Positions 36,273 to 45,856 of a stretch of DNA of 64,000 bases are shown in pieces. The stretch covers positions 1 to 64,000 of the forward strand of contig JAPJBO010000489.1 in assembly GCA_030068145.1 (NCBI GenBank), in the 5' to 3' direction. The notes below the pieces were generated by a model. That model ran no database searches, was not told the DNA's origin, and saw only the letters and a list, made by a program, of their open reading frames with translations. Origin of the DNA: Diplonema papillatum. Lineage: Eukaryota; Euglenozoa; Diplonemea; Diplonemida; Diplonemidae. Numbering within the stretch: the stretch's first letter is position 1; the number at the start of each line of letters is the position of its first letter. The position numbers and the translations under genes were made by a program.

Positions 36273-39200
36273 CTACTCGTCGGGTGTGGTCGGCACGAGT
36301 ATCCGGTACTCCTCCAGCAGTCCGGTCCCTTGCAGGTACTCGAGTGCCGTCTCCGGGTGTTCGAACAGCAATCTCCACAGCTGTTCGTGTCTCGGTATCC
36401 ACACCGGTTGGCCACCCTCCCGCCGTAACGGGGAGGCCACTTCCCACATCAGGTCACGCTTCCCTTGCGTCCCCTCATGGCCGCAGTCCAAGAAAAGGTG
36501 CGAGACCGGGCACTCGGCTACCTCTCCGCAATGCGGGCAGGGACGATTCGAGCTCCGTTCGGACTTCGCTAACGCGTCGTAGTCCTCCCGGCACCAATTG
36601 CGAAGGAGGCGGTGCTGGCCCGTGCGGATCTGCCTGATCTCACGCTCGGCCCGTCGCGTGAGGTGATCAATTTTCGGGAGTTTCCTCCCGTTGACGATCT
36701 GCGCGTGTGCGAGTTTCCCGTCGTAGTGGGAGCCCAACTCCGGGTGGGCCTTCAGCACGCCTGCCGACCACCTCTTCTGCACATAGCTCTTGTGCCTGGC
36801 CGCCGCCGTCGATCGCGTGAGCGGGGGACGGGGTCCCCTTTCTCCTGGCGAGCTGGCGCCGGTCTTCGCCCGGGTATCCGCTTCGTCGTTCCCGGCCAGT
36901 CCACAGTGGCTGTAGACGAACTGGAGGTGGATGGTGTACCCACGATCGGCGAGCTTGCCCAGCAGCTGCCAGATCTCGATGTTGGCTGGGTCGACTTGGC
37001 GATGTGGTCCATGGTCGAGGTCCTGGAGGAGCGAGCTCGAGTCAGTCAGTATCCACAGGGTTTTGTCGTTCCTCCTGCTCAGACTGCCCACGAGGACGCG
37101 CAGGGCTCTCTGCATCGCCACCTGTTCCGCCCGGTAGCTTGTCGCCCACTTGCCGGCCGGACCGCTGTTCGTCGCCCACCAGGGAAGATCGTCTTGCGCG
37201 CTTCTCCGTATCGACCAATTCTCTCCGGATTCGATGGCAAACCCGGCTCCTCCCCATTTCGTCTCCGTGGGTGTCGGTTCCGTTGTGCCGTTGAGGACTG
37301 TTAGCGCCGGTTCCATTGTGGTTTCCTCAACAACAGAGCCATCGGTCCAGGTTACCAAGAGCGGCGTCGGCAGGGCGGCTAACACACGTTCCACTACCCT
37401 TCTGTTCGCCTCCACGTCCTCCGACTTCTTCCTCAGTGTTGCCGAGATGTGCACTTTGGGGCACCGTGGCTCCCACGGCGCGAACGGGTTCGCCTTGCGG
37501 GTCTGCCTGTCGACGTCTTCCGTCCGCGCGCGCCTCTTCAGGAGTCCGTATTTGACGGCGATCGTGTCGTGCTTGTTTGTGGGGACCAGGGTGTCCCGCC
37601 ACTGCGGGTAGGTCGCCAGCTTCTCGCACAGTGTTGCAAGTCGAAGTTCGGCATAGACCGAGATTGGCTGCACTCGCGACTCAATCGAAACGGCCTCCAC
37701 GGATGCCGAGCGCCTGCATCCCGTGACGGCGCAAAGCCCGGCCTTGTGCTGGCTCTCCAGCTTCGCCATGGTCGTCGGTCTGGCAAAGGCGCCGTATACC
37801 GACAGGGCGTACGTCATCTTCGGGAGTACGTAGGTGTAGTATAGCGAGCGGAGCGTCTTCGTACGATGACCCCATGCCGCACCGGATACAAGCCTGAGAA
37901 CGCACGCGTGTTTGGCCGCGCCCGCCGTCACTCGGCTGACATGCTGGTCGAATGTCAGTTCCTCGTCGAAGGTTAGACCCAGTAGGGTGACGGTCTTCTT
38001 CCATTCGAGTTCCCTCACCAGGGAGATCGTCAGCCGGTCGGAGCCCTCTCCGATGCTCTCCTCCGCAATTGTTCTCTCTTGCAGGGTGCGAGCCGCCTTT
38101 CCGTTCAGTCCGGTCACTCGCTTTTCGTGGTGTTGGCTCTGTGGTGCAAACAGCCGACGAGCCGTGCGACCGTGCTTCCTCGTTCTCCTTTTGTACGCGT
38201 CCGCGCGGATCGCCACGTTCGCTCGGGTTGCCGGGAACTCTATCGTCGGCGGCGACGCGTCAGGGTTTCCGGGGCGCTTGAACAGTATCGCCTCCGTCTT
38301 TGCGTGCGATAGCTGCATCAGCGCCTCGTCCGACCACTTTTCCATCGCCTGTATTATCAGACGCACGTTCTTCGCCATCTCCGCCATCGTTTTGCCCGTC
38401 GCTACTACGCCTACGTCGTCGGCGAAGAGCGAGGCCGTTGAGTCCTTCAGCTTCGCCAGGTCGTCCCCGAGGTCGTCGATGTACAGCAGGAACAGTATTG
38501 GTCCCAGTACAGACCCTTGCGGAACACCGCCCTCAAGTTCCGCCGAGGCGCCGTACTCACCGTCCACTCGGAAGATCGCGTTTCTGCCCTTGAGGAAGGA
38601 CTCCACCCATCGAATGAGCTTCAGCGGGAGGCCCCGCTCTACCATTCGTTTCTTCAGGCGCGCGTGGTCGACTGTGTCGAAAGCGCGCGCCAGGTCGAAG
38701 ACGAGTAGGCACGTGTACCGGCCTTTCCTTCGGTTCCGGTCGATTGCCGCCGTTACGGTGTACAGCTGCTCCTCCGTGCCTCTCCCTATCCGGAAGCCCC
38801 CCTGGTTCGGCGTGAACGCGCGGACCGAGGAGTCTCCTTCGATGAGGAATGTGAGGCGGTCCTTGATAATGGTCTCCATTATCTTCGATGCTATGCTCGT
38901 GAGCGAAATCGGCCGGTAGCCCGATGGCTCCGAGCGGTCTTTGCCCGGCTTCGGGAGCGGTGTCACGTGTGCCTGTCGCCACTGGGAGGGGACACTTGCG
39001 TTGTTCCAAGATGCGTTGCATAGGTCCAGTACGCGGAGCCGCATACCTTCGCCTAGGCGCTTGTAGGCCATGTGGCAAAGCCCCTCCGGGTCCAAGCTCG
39101 TTTTCTTCTTCAGCTTTTCGATCGCTCTGTTCACCTCCTCTAAGGTGATCGGCGTATCGGCTTCGGACTGCGAGTTCAGTTGTGCGCCTTCGGCGGCTTC

Positions 39201-40649
39201 TGTGGCTTGATGAGTCAAGTCCGGGCCTGCCACGCTGCGTTCCGATTTCCTGCAGATGGTCGCAAGGTGCCTCACGAGAACGTTCGCCTTCTCTTTCGAG
39301 TCCGTGATGGTGACTCCCTCGTGTTTCAATGGAGGGAGCGTGTGCTTCGACTTCTTCCCATCTAGCTGCCGTACCAGCCGGAACATGAGGCCCAGATCAG
39401 TCCTGTGGTCGATCGTGCTGACTAGACGGTCCCAGTAGTCCGCCTTCGCTTCCGTTGCGGCTTTCGTGAACGCCTGTTTCGCCTCCGTGTACGCCATCCC
39501 CGTTTCTTCGTTGTCTTCCTTCTGCATCCGTTTGAATGCAACGTCCTTCCGGCGCGAAAGAGGAGTCAGCGTTTTCGTCCACCACGGTTTCGGTGGTTTG
39601 TTGCCCGACGCCTTCGGGACGTATCGACTGATGGCCCCTTTCATCCGGTCAGAAATGGCGTCGGCGAGGCGCTGTGGGCTTTCCTTATTCTGCTCGTACT
39701 CGGTTTGGGACCAGGTGCTGTCTTTTTCAAGGTATTTGGACATCCCTTTCCAGTCGGCACGGCTCCAGGCGTAGCGAGGTCGGATCTGTTCCCTCTTGTG
39801 CTCGTATCCGCGGGGCACTTCGAAGATGAGAGTGCGGTGGTCCGACCCCCAAGATTCGATCGTCCGCCAGTTGAACACAGCGTGCGGGTGTGCGGCCGAG
39901 ATCGTGACATCTGGCGACGTTTTGGACTCGTCCCGAGTCGGTGTCCCTGGGTCGTTCCAGACCGTCGTCTGTCTCAGCGACAACCATTCGTGAAGCGTCA
40001 CTCCGGCAGCGTTTGACTGGCCGGATGGGCACCATGACGGGTGCCTTGTGTTCAGATCCCCACTGATCACTACGTGTTCGTCCCCTTCAAGAGGCCCCAT
40101 GTTTAGCGACGCACCTTCTTCCGGTGGTCTGTATACGTTGTACAGTTTCAGCTTCGGAAGATTCACCCGGTCAAGTTCGACACCCAGACATTCCATCAAT
40201 CCGTCCGCTCCGAAGTCGTGCTCCTCGATCTGCCGAGAGCAGATGGAGGACTTCACCAATATCAACAAGCCTCCTCCCTTTTTATGTCCCGGGCGGTCCC
40301 GTCGGTACGTGACGTAGCCGGGGACAAATGGTGTGGGCTTTGTTGCATCTAACCACGTCTCCTGCAATAGGATTATATCGGGGTCTTCGGCGTCTATGCC
40401 CCGCGTTATGTCTTCCAGCGATCTGGGGCCTTGTCTCGCCCCCCACGATCTGCAGTTGCTGGACGCGACTTTTATGAGCGCGTCTGCTTCTAAACTACCT
40501 TGGCCCGCCGCCGCTGCCACGCTTCTTGCAACGGCGCGGGACCGTGCGATCGCCCGTCTCCCGTTGGTGTTGCCGCTTGCCCGCGGTCTCCCGCTTGGTT
40601 CGTTTGTTCGTCGCAAGAGGGGCGCTATGCGGGCTGGTAGCAGCGGCAC
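36273..40649 (-). CDS. LINE-U ORF2: AP endonuclease, reverse transcriptase, RNase H
   Basis: 1,458 residues. The endonuclease occupies roughly 57-290: VASSNCRSW, LLQETWLD near 96, GDLNTRHP near 198, WGSDHRTLIFE near 270. Reverse transcriptase follows with RPISLTSIASKIMET, LLVFDLARAFDTV, VPQGSVLGPILFLLYIDD and FADDVG near 741. RNase H is near 1100-1240 (VTWTDGSVV, ATSYRAEQVAMQRAL, WILTDSSSLLQDL, VYSHCGLAGNDEAD), with all four acidic positions present. A C-terminal CCHC-type knuckle (CPHCGEVAECPVSHLFLDC) is near 1370. It nicks target DNA and copies element RNA there. The frame is intact and ends in TAG; the truncated neighbour copy has CAG at that codon and reads through. The ATG used lies 76 bp after ORF1's stop. 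Confidence 0.92.
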   Translation of the reverse strand: MPLLPARIAPLLRRTNEPSGRPRASGNTNGRRAIARSRAVARSVAAAAGQGSLEADALIKVASSNCRSWGARQGPRSLEDITRGIDAEDPDIILLQETWLDATKPTPFVPGYVTYRRDRPGHKKGGGLLILVKSSICSRQIEEHDFGADGLMECLGVELDRVNLPKLKLYNVYRPPEEGASLNMGPLEGDEHVVISGDLNTRHPSWCPSGQSNAAGVTLHEWLSLRQTTVWNDPGTPTRDESKTSPDVTISAAHPHAVFNWRTIESWGSDHRTLIFEVPRGYEHKREQIRPRYAWSRADWKGMSKYLEKDSTWSQTEYEQNKESPQRLADAISDRMKGAISRYVPKASGNKPPKPWWTKTLTPLSRRKDVAFKRMQKEDNEETGMAYTEAKQAFTKAATEAKADYWDRLVSTIDHRTDLGLMFRLVRQLDGKKSKHTLPPLKHEGVTITDSKEKANVLVRHLATICRKSERSVAGPDLTHQATEAAEGAQLNSQSEADTPITLEEVNRAIEKLKKKTSLDPEGLCHMAYKRLGEGMRLRVLDLCNASWNNASVPSQWRQAHVTPLPKPGKDRSEPSGYRPISLTSIASKIMETIIKDRLTFLIEGDSSVRAFTPNQGGFRIGRGTEEQLYTVTAAIDRNRRKGRYTCLLVFDLARAFDTVDHARLKKRMVERGLPLKLIRWVESFLKGRNAIFRVDGEYGASAELEGGVPQGSVLGPILFLLYIDDLGDDLAKLKDSTASLFADDVGVVATGKTMAEMAKNVRLIIQAMEKWSDEALMQLSHAKTEAILFKRPGNPDASPPTIEFPATRANVAIRADAYKRRTRKHGRTARRLFAPQSQHHEKRVTGLNGKAARTLQERTIAEESIGEGSDRLTISLVRELEWKKTVTLLGLTFDEELTFDQHVSRVTAGAAKHACVLRLVSGAAWGHRTKTLRSLYYTYVLPKMTYALSVYGAFARPTTMAKLESQHKAGLCAVTGCRRSASVEAVSIESRVQPISVYAELRLATLCEKLATYPQWRDTLVPTNKHDTIAVKYGLLKRRARTEDVDRQTRKANPFAPWEPRCPKVHISATLRKKSEDVEANRRVVERVLAALPTPLLVTWTDGSVVEETTMEPALTVLNGTTEPTPTETKWGGAGFAIESGENWSIRRSAQDDLPWWATNSGPAGKWATSYRAEQVAMQRALRVLVGSLSRRNDKTLWILTDSSSLLQDLDHGPHRQVDPANIEIWQLLGKLADRGYTIHLQFVYSHCGLAGNDEADTRAKTGASSPGERGPRPPLTRSTAAARHKSYVQKRWSAGVLKAHPELGSHYDGKLAHAQIVNGRKLPKIDHLTRRAEREIRQIRTGQHRLLRNWCREDYDALAKSERSSNRPCPHCGEVAECPVSHLFLDCGHEGTQGKRDLMWEVASPLRREGGQPVWIPRHEQLWRLLFEHPETALEYLQGTGLLEEYRILVPTTPDE

Positions 40650-40725
40650 TTGAGGACCTCTCCCGCACGCTGTCGATTCGCAGCACGTCTCTACAGCCCT
40701 CAGTGCCGGTTCATTGCTCTCCCCG

Positions 40726-43700
40726 CTACTGCTGCGGCTGTGCTGCTGCGGCTGAGCCCTCGTCAGTCGAGTTGTTGGGCCGAAAGGGACGTGAGGAGAT
40801 TGCCCGACCTTCAGATCTTCGGATTGGGGAGTCGCGGGGACTCCCGGGTGCTCTGCCTAGCGTGGGGTCTGCTCCCGTTTTGTTGCGCGGATGGGGAGAT
40901 GAGCTCCGTTTTGGATTTGGTGTCGATGCACGGTTGGTGGAGTACGGCCGGTACACGTGGGGGACCATCAGGTCCTGTGAGGTCCCTTCTGATTGCAGGG
41001 AGTCACTTGGGGCCGTCGATTCCGCAAGTTCCGCGTTCCGGCGCTGCACGCGGGATGCCCAGTACCCCAAGGGCCGCTCGGGTGCCTCGTCTTCACGCCG
41101 GGGCGCGGTTTCCGCTGGTAGGCTCCCTTCCGCGGGCTTCGCCTTCCCTTCTCTGACAAACGGTCCCCGGGATGGGCTGCCTGAGCGTCTCCGGGGTGAC
41201 GAAGCTCCAGTCGTCGCGCGGAGGTCCCGTTCTGGGTTTTGGCTCGGCTGGTTGCGCTGCTGCGGAATCGGCGTCGGGTCTCGTGTGGTCCGGTACGGTT
41301 GGTACGCTGGCCTGCCCGGCTTGCTATGGAGAGTTGCTCCCTCCCCGTTCGCGTTTGCCCCCCCAGTGGGCCCTGGTGTTCCCGGCTTCGCGTCCGCGTG
41401 TCGCACGTCCGTCGAGTGTAGGGGGTCCCTTGTTGCACTCAGGGGCGGCGTGGGTGCGAAGCGGGGTGGGGTTGTAACCGACTCCGGTGATTCCCGGGTT
41501 GCAGCCGTTAATTCTCGTTGTGGCGCCTCCGCCTGTTCCGCAGTTCGTTGTTGGGCGCAGTCACGCGGATGTGGCGACTGGACAGGCCGTTGGAATTTGT
41601 CAGCAGGAGAGCGTGCCGCGGGAGGCGCCCTTGCTTGTCCACAGGGGTCAGCCTGTGCTGCGTGGGCGCTGTCCAGGCTTGTCGCCGTTTGGCTATAACA
41701 CCGTGTGCCGTCCCTCTCCCTCCGCGGTGTCGCTGTCTCTTCGTGTCGGTCATCCCGGGCCGTCCGCTTGCCTGGTGTTTTGCGCCTGTCCTTTTCTTCC
41801 GGTTCCGGCGTCTGTGCAGTCTTTGGCACGGTAGTCGGCGGCCGAGGCATCTCTGAATCGGGCAGTTTTGGCACCTCCGGGGGTCCCGGTTGGGCGGCTC
41901 GTGGGGACGACGGTGATTCCCCAGTCTCCACTTGCGTTGCGGGCCTCTGCGTGTTGGTTCCTTGGGTTGGTGTTGAGTGCGATGCTGTTACTGCTGACTC
42001 TATTGCGCGAACGTAGGTTAGCATCTCCTCACGCAGCTGGGAGACCTCTCCTGCGGCCGCACTTTGCTGTGTCGCGGTTGCCATCGTTACCAGCCCCTGT
42101 ACTGCCGCTTCTAGGTTGCCCAGCCGTGTGTCCATCGTGTTCGGTTGTGTGTCGCGAGGCATGGCGGTCCCCTCTGGTCCCTTCGAGCTCGTTGTGCTTG
42201 GCTGCGCCGGGGGGCACGGCTCTGGTTCTGGGTCCTCGTCGAGCCTTTTCCCCCCGAAGAGCGGTCTGCCGTCATCTATTTCCATTGTTCCTGGGACCTC
42301 GATCCCGTCGGGAAGTCTGCCGGCTACTTGCCACATGAGGTCGGCTTCTGACCCATTGGGGAACCTTTTTTTAAAGCCACCATGCGTCAGGAGGTCCTTC
42401 GAGATCGGGTCCTTTCGTTTCTCCGCCCCCGTGGCATCGGCGGCTCTGTATTCGTTCGAGAGTCGCGGGCCTGGCGCCCAGTGTGTTGGCTGCGGTGTTG
42501 GGTCTCTCTTGGATATCACTAGTTCCACTCCTGCCTTCGTTGAGCAGTTCCACGTGCCCGGTAGCCATTCTGATTGGACTGTCCAGTCGGTGAATCGTCC
42601 CCTCGCTGCGCTTTGGAACAGTGGCGTCACTATCCAGCCCAGGGCTTGGAGCTTGGTCTTGAGTGTGTCCGCGTTGCAGCCGGACGGAACTCCCTTAACT
42701 AGGAAGTGCCCTGTTTCTGGCGGCAGCAGCCCCTCCTTCGCTAGCTCGCTTCTGGCGGTGGCGTAGGCATCGGTCTCTACTCTAACCCCTAGCTTCCCTT
42801 CTCGGAGTTCTATCCCCCGGTGGATGTCGCCCAAGTGGTTCGCCGCTCTTAGCGCATGCTCCAACCCGTGGTCCCCCATGTTGATCGTTCTCAGCCGATC
42901 CTCCTCGAGTAGATCCGCGTAGACACCCCCAAGCCCGCTTGTTCTCAGCAGCGACACTGAATCCTGTTCAGGTACCATGACACTCACTGCATAGTGTGTC
43001 ACGCTCTGGCCCTCTCTCTCCCTTTTCGTACATCTTGCCTCCCAGACCCCCGAGATTCGTTCTATCTCCAGGCGCCCCTGTAGGAGCGTCTGTGCAAGCC
43101 TTATGGGAGCGTTCTCCAAGGACTGGAACTCTTCGGCTGGCGTGCCTGTTATCAACACAGACATTCGCATCCCAACTACCGGTACCTCCCAGCCCGGGAA
43201 GAGCTTTTTCCTTTCGGTCCCGTTCCCCTCTAGACCGTCGTCCCACACTACTGGTGTGACCGACGTTTTCACAATCGGCTTCCCTGGTTTTCCTCCCTTC
43301 CCCGAGTGCGTACTATAGGAACCTCTGGACCCTGCCGGGGACCGGTGATCTTGACTCCCTCTCCCGCCCCCTTTACCATTCGACCATCCACCATGTAGCC
43401 TGTGCCGTAAATTCACTTCCATGGGTGGGCTGCAAGCGTCTATGCCGTTCTCCGTCAATGTCTTGTCTGCTTCTAACGGGCGCAGTCTTCCCGTCGTGGT
43501 TGCCCAGACTGTGGGTGGATGGCCGAGACGCTCATATACCTGGGTGAGTGTATCGTTGCCAGTGACGGCGTGCATGACTCTCTTCCCTTCCGGGTCGCAT
43601 ATGAGGACGGAATACGTCACTCCTGCTGTACGTTGCTGCGGCGTGTGTCGTTGTGCGTGCGCTTCGGGTTCGTGGTGCTCTGCACCCGCCGGTGTTGGCA

Positions 43701-45771
43701 TCTTTAGCCCGTCGGGTGTCACTTGGCCTGCGGGTCGCTCCGGGGGCGTGTCCTCCCGGTGTTGTCTGCCGCGTTTTCCGATTTCCCCTTCTCTGTCTAT
43801 GCGTATCGCTGGTGGGAGCAGTGTTCCGTCGTTCCCGTGGACCGCAGCTCGGTTGGCGTGCGGTGTTGGCGTAGTTGAGAGTGGGTTCGTTGGCTCGGCC
43901 TTCTGCGTCGCCGCTCTGGGTCGTCCTGTCGCTGGCGGCGTGGCAGCTGGCCCGCGCGGCTCCGATGTTGTCGGTTCTGCGCGGGGTGTTGTGATCACCG
44001 TCGTCGGCGCTGTTGTTAGGTCGTCGGATGGTACCGCATCGTTTCCCGCTCCTCCGTCGGCCTCTCTCTTGCCGATGTAGTTTTCGAGAGAGAAGTATGG
44101 CGGGTCGGCGGGGTGCGCGGAGTGTTGGGCCGTGGCGTCGCCGGTCACCCGTATGAGAGCCATCAGCTCTGTCGCCCGCCTCACGCATTCAGCGATGCGG
44201 TCGCCTTCCTCTCGTCTTGCACGTTGCTGCGCGAGCTTGCGGTCGTATTCCCGCAGGGCTCGGCGCTGCCTCCGGGTGACCGAGCGGTGCTGGATGTGCC
44301 GGGGAGCAAGATTCAGCGGCGTGGGTGCAGGGTGTCGCGGTTGGCTCCTCGGGCGACGTGGGTTCGTGTTGTGAGCATCCGTGGAGGTGATACTGGTCGG
44401 CCGCAATGGTGGTGTCCAATCGCGGTCCGGTTTCGTGTGTGCGTCGTCACCGTTTGGCCGATCCCGTTCATAGTCGTTGCCTTCATTGATTCTCGTCGTG
44501 CTGCTGTTCGCTTCGCGAGAGGTCGGGCGTGCGTCGATTGCGGTGTGTCCGGTCCAGTGGTTTGCGTTTCCGGCTCCGCCTCCTTCTGCGCGTGTCTTCA
44601 CCAGCCGTCCCGCGGGGTTGTACCTGCGTCCGGGCGGCTCGTGATGGTCGCTTGGCAGGCGGGAGACGGCGGTCGCGTCGCCCGGCGCTCTCTTCTCGAC
44701 GGCGGCGTTGTTGTACAGTGCCGGAGAAGAGGGCGCCGGGTGGTGAATAGTTGGGCCGACCCCGCGTCCGGGCGGCTCGAGTTGGCCGCCTGGCTGGCGG
44801 GTGACGGCGGTCGCGTCGCCCGGCGCTCTCTTCTCGACGGCGGCGTTGTTGTACAGTGCCGGAGAAGAGGGCGTCGGGTGGTGAATCGTTGTGCCGGCCC
44901 CGCGCCTGGGCGGCTCGAGTTGGCCGCTTGGCTGGCGGGTGGCGGCGGACGCGTCGCCCGGCGCTCTATTCTCGTCGGCGGCGTTGTTGTACAGTGCCGG
45001 AGAAGCGGGCGTCGGGTGGTGAATCGTTGGGCCGGCCCCGCGCCTGGGCGGCTCGAGTTGGCCGCTTGGCTGGCGGGTGACGGCGGACGCGTCGCCCGGC
45101 GCTCTCTTCTCGACGGCGGCGTTGTTGTACAGTGCCGGAGAAGCGGGCGTCGGGTATTGACTCGTTGGGCCGACCCCGCGTCCGGGTGGCCCGAGTTGGC
45201 CGCTTGGCTGGCGGGAGACGGCGGTCACGTCGCCCGGCGCTCTCTTCTCGACGGCGGCGTTGTTGCACAGTGCCGAAGGAGCGGGCGTCGGGTGTTGACT
45301 CGTTGCGGTGTCCCCGCGTCCGGGCGGCTCGAGATGGCCGCTTGACAGGCGTAAGACGGCGGTGGCGACGCCCGGCGCTCTCCTCTCGTCGGTGGCGTTG
45401 TTGCACAGTGCCAGAGAGGCGGGCATCGGGTGTCGGCTCGTTGTGTTGTCGTCGTGTGGCGGTCCGCGGTCCAGCTGCTCGTTGGCATCGTTGTCGCCGA
45501 TCCTCCGCGGTGACCAATTGTAGACCTCCCTGGTGATGTGAGGCGTGTCACGTTGGTGTCCTGCCTTTGACGTGGGCTGGACCGGGGGTCTCGGCTGGTG
45601 CGTCGTGTTGCCTTGCGTCTGCCCGCCTCCCGGTTCCTGCACGTGCCCCAAGGGCTCGTCGAGCGTCTTCGTTGCGCCGCCGCCTTTGCTGTTTGGCGGC
45701 GGCGTTGCCAGTGCGGCGGCTAGTGCGACCAGGAGCATCACGCCGGGCAGGGTGTCGCCGTGTGCCCTCAT
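40726..45771 (-). CDS. LINE-U ORF1 with ubiquitin-like domain
   Basis: The ATG at 45771 is preferred (1,681 residues) because the frame further upstream only reads through the antisense of the tRNA-Pro-like gene. The N-terminus is hydrophobic (VMLLVALAAALA). Then come Pro/Thr/Asn-rich sequence and six 46-residue repeats (44640-45425). A ubiquitin-like domain is encoded at 43614-43387 (about 76 residues): it starts YSVLICDPEGKRV, has LRPLEADKTLTENGI, and ends VNLRHRLHGG followed by Trp. Next is the ORF1 core shared with LINE-O (LGVRVETDAYATAR, GHFLVKGVPSG; 42820-42500), then a short coiled coil (MDTRLGNLEAAVQGLV) and a long disordered basic tail. Ubiquitin likeness rests on length, motif order and the terminal Gly-Gly; conjugation is unproven. 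Confidence 0.8.
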   Translation of the reverse strand: MRAHGDTLPGVMLLVALAAALATPPPNSKGGGATKTLDEPLGHVQEPGGGQTQGNTTHQPRPPVQPTSKAGHQRDTPHITREVYNWSPRRIGDNDANEQLDRGPPHDDNTTSRHPMPASLALCNNATDERRAPGVATAVLRLSSGHLEPPGRGDTATSQHPTPAPSALCNNAAVEKRAPGDVTAVSRQPSGQLGPPGRGVGPTSQYPTPASPALYNNAAVEKRAPGDASAVTRQPSGQLEPPRRGAGPTIHHPTPASPALYNNAADENRAPGDASAATRQPSGQLEPPRRGAGTTIHHPTPSSPALYNNAAVEKRAPGDATAVTRQPGGQLEPPGRGVGPTIHHPAPSSPALYNNAAVEKRAPGDATAVSRLPSDHHEPPGRRYNPAGRLVKTRAEGGGAGNANHWTGHTAIDARPTSREANSSTTRINEGNDYERDRPNGDDAHTKPDRDWTPPLRPTSITSTDAHNTNPRRPRSQPRHPAPTPLNLAPRHIQHRSVTRRQRRALREYDRKLAQQRARREEGDRIAECVRRATELMALIRVTGDATAQHSAHPADPPYFSLENYIGKREADGGAGNDAVPSDDLTTAPTTVITTPRAEPTTSEPRGPAATPPATGRPRAATQKAEPTNPLSTTPTPHANRAAVHGNDGTLLPPAIRIDREGEIGKRGRQHREDTPPERPAGQVTPDGLKMPTPAGAEHHEPEAHAQRHTPQQRTAGVTYSVLICDPEGKRVMHAVTGNDTLTQVYERLGHPPTVWATTTGRLRPLEADKTLTENGIDACSPPMEVNLRHRLHGGWSNGKGGGRGSQDHRSPAGSRGSYSTHSGKGGKPGKPIVKTSVTPVVWDDGLEGNGTERKKLFPGWEVPVVGMRMSVLITGTPAEEFQSLENAPIRLAQTLLQGRLEIERISGVWEARCTKREREGQSVTHYAVSVMVPEQDSVSLLRTSGLGGVYADLLEEDRLRTINMGDHGLEHALRAANHLGDIHRGIELREGKLGVRVETDAYATARSELAKEGLLPPETGHFLVKGVPSGCNADTLKTKLQALGWIVTPLFQSAARGRFTDWTVQSEWLPGTWNCSTKAGVELVISKRDPTPQPTHWAPGPRLSNEYRAADATGAEKRKDPISKDLLTHGGFKKRFPNGSEADLMWQVAGRLPDGIEVPGTMEIDDGRPLFGGKRLDEDPEPEPCPPAQPSTTSSKGPEGTAMPRDTQPNTMDTRLGNLEAAVQGLVTMATATQQSAAAGEVSQLREEMLTYVRAIESAVTASHSTPTQGTNTQRPATQVETGESPSSPRAAQPGPPEVPKLPDSEMPRPPTTVPKTAQTPEPEEKDRRKTPGKRTARDDRHEETATPRRERDGTRCYSQTATSLDSAHAAQADPCGQARAPPAARSPADKFQRPVQSPHPRDCAQQRTAEQAEAPQRELTAATRESPESVTTPPRFAPTPPLSATRDPLHSTDVRHADAKPGTPGPTGGANANGEGATLHSKPGRPAYQPYRTTRDPTPIPQQRNQPSQNPERDLRATTGASSPRRRSGSPSRGPFVREGKAKPAEGSLPAETAPRREDEAPERPLGYWASRVQRRNAELAESTAPSDSLQSEGTSQDLMVPHVYRPYSTNRASTPNPKRSSSPHPRNKTGADPTLGRAPGSPRDSPIRRSEGRAISSRPFRPNNSTDEGSAAAAQPQQ
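43387..43614 (-). other. ubiquitin-like domain within LINE-U ORF1
   Basis: 76 codons, the length of ubiquitin. The PEGK turn corresponds to the TGK turn after strand 1, DTLTQVYERL to the central helix start (DTIENVKAKI in ubiquitin), LRPLEADKTLTENGI to KQLEDGRTLSDYNI, and MEVNLRHRLHGG to LHLVLRLRGG. The protein continues after the Gly-Gly (WSNGKGGG), as in precursor fusions. Confidence 0.7.
44640..45425 (-). repeat. 138-bp tandem repeat in LINE-U ORF1 (46-residue units)
   Basis: Six in-frame units marked by TTGTTGTACAGTGCCGGAGA-type sequence at 44707, 44845, 44984, 45122, 45260 and 45398. Each encodes a variant of HPTPASPALYNNAAVEKRAP followed by GD-ASAVTRQPSGQLEPPRRG. The outer units are the most diverged. 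Confidence 0.9.
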
Positions 45772-45856
45772 GACCGTTTTGTTCACACCCCTCCGCCGGG
45801 TGTGGGCCTTCACGCGCGCCGGAACGGGGTTCCTTCCGAAAAAAGTTCCGAAAAAA

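Larger units (their letters stand above)
35561..45824 (-). mobile_element. LINE-U: full-length non-LTR retrotransposon with ubiquitin-like domain
   Basis: Minus-strand element: ORF1 (45771-40726), ORF2 (40649-36273), a ~700-bp 3' UTR and a pentamer tail (CAGAA)n at 35560-35575. A ~112-bp sequence that includes the tRNA-Pro-like gene is identical on both sides (35449-35560 and 45825-45936). Endonuclease, RT and RNase H in one ORF2 place it with the I/Tad1/R1-like group of LINEs. Pieces of the same family occur at 45929-47040 and 63590-63850. Confidence 0.85.

Noticed and set aside
44113..45345. 410-codon plus-strand frame with Arg/Gly-rich repeats
   Set aside because: Antisense of the 46-residue repeats of LINE-U ORF1.
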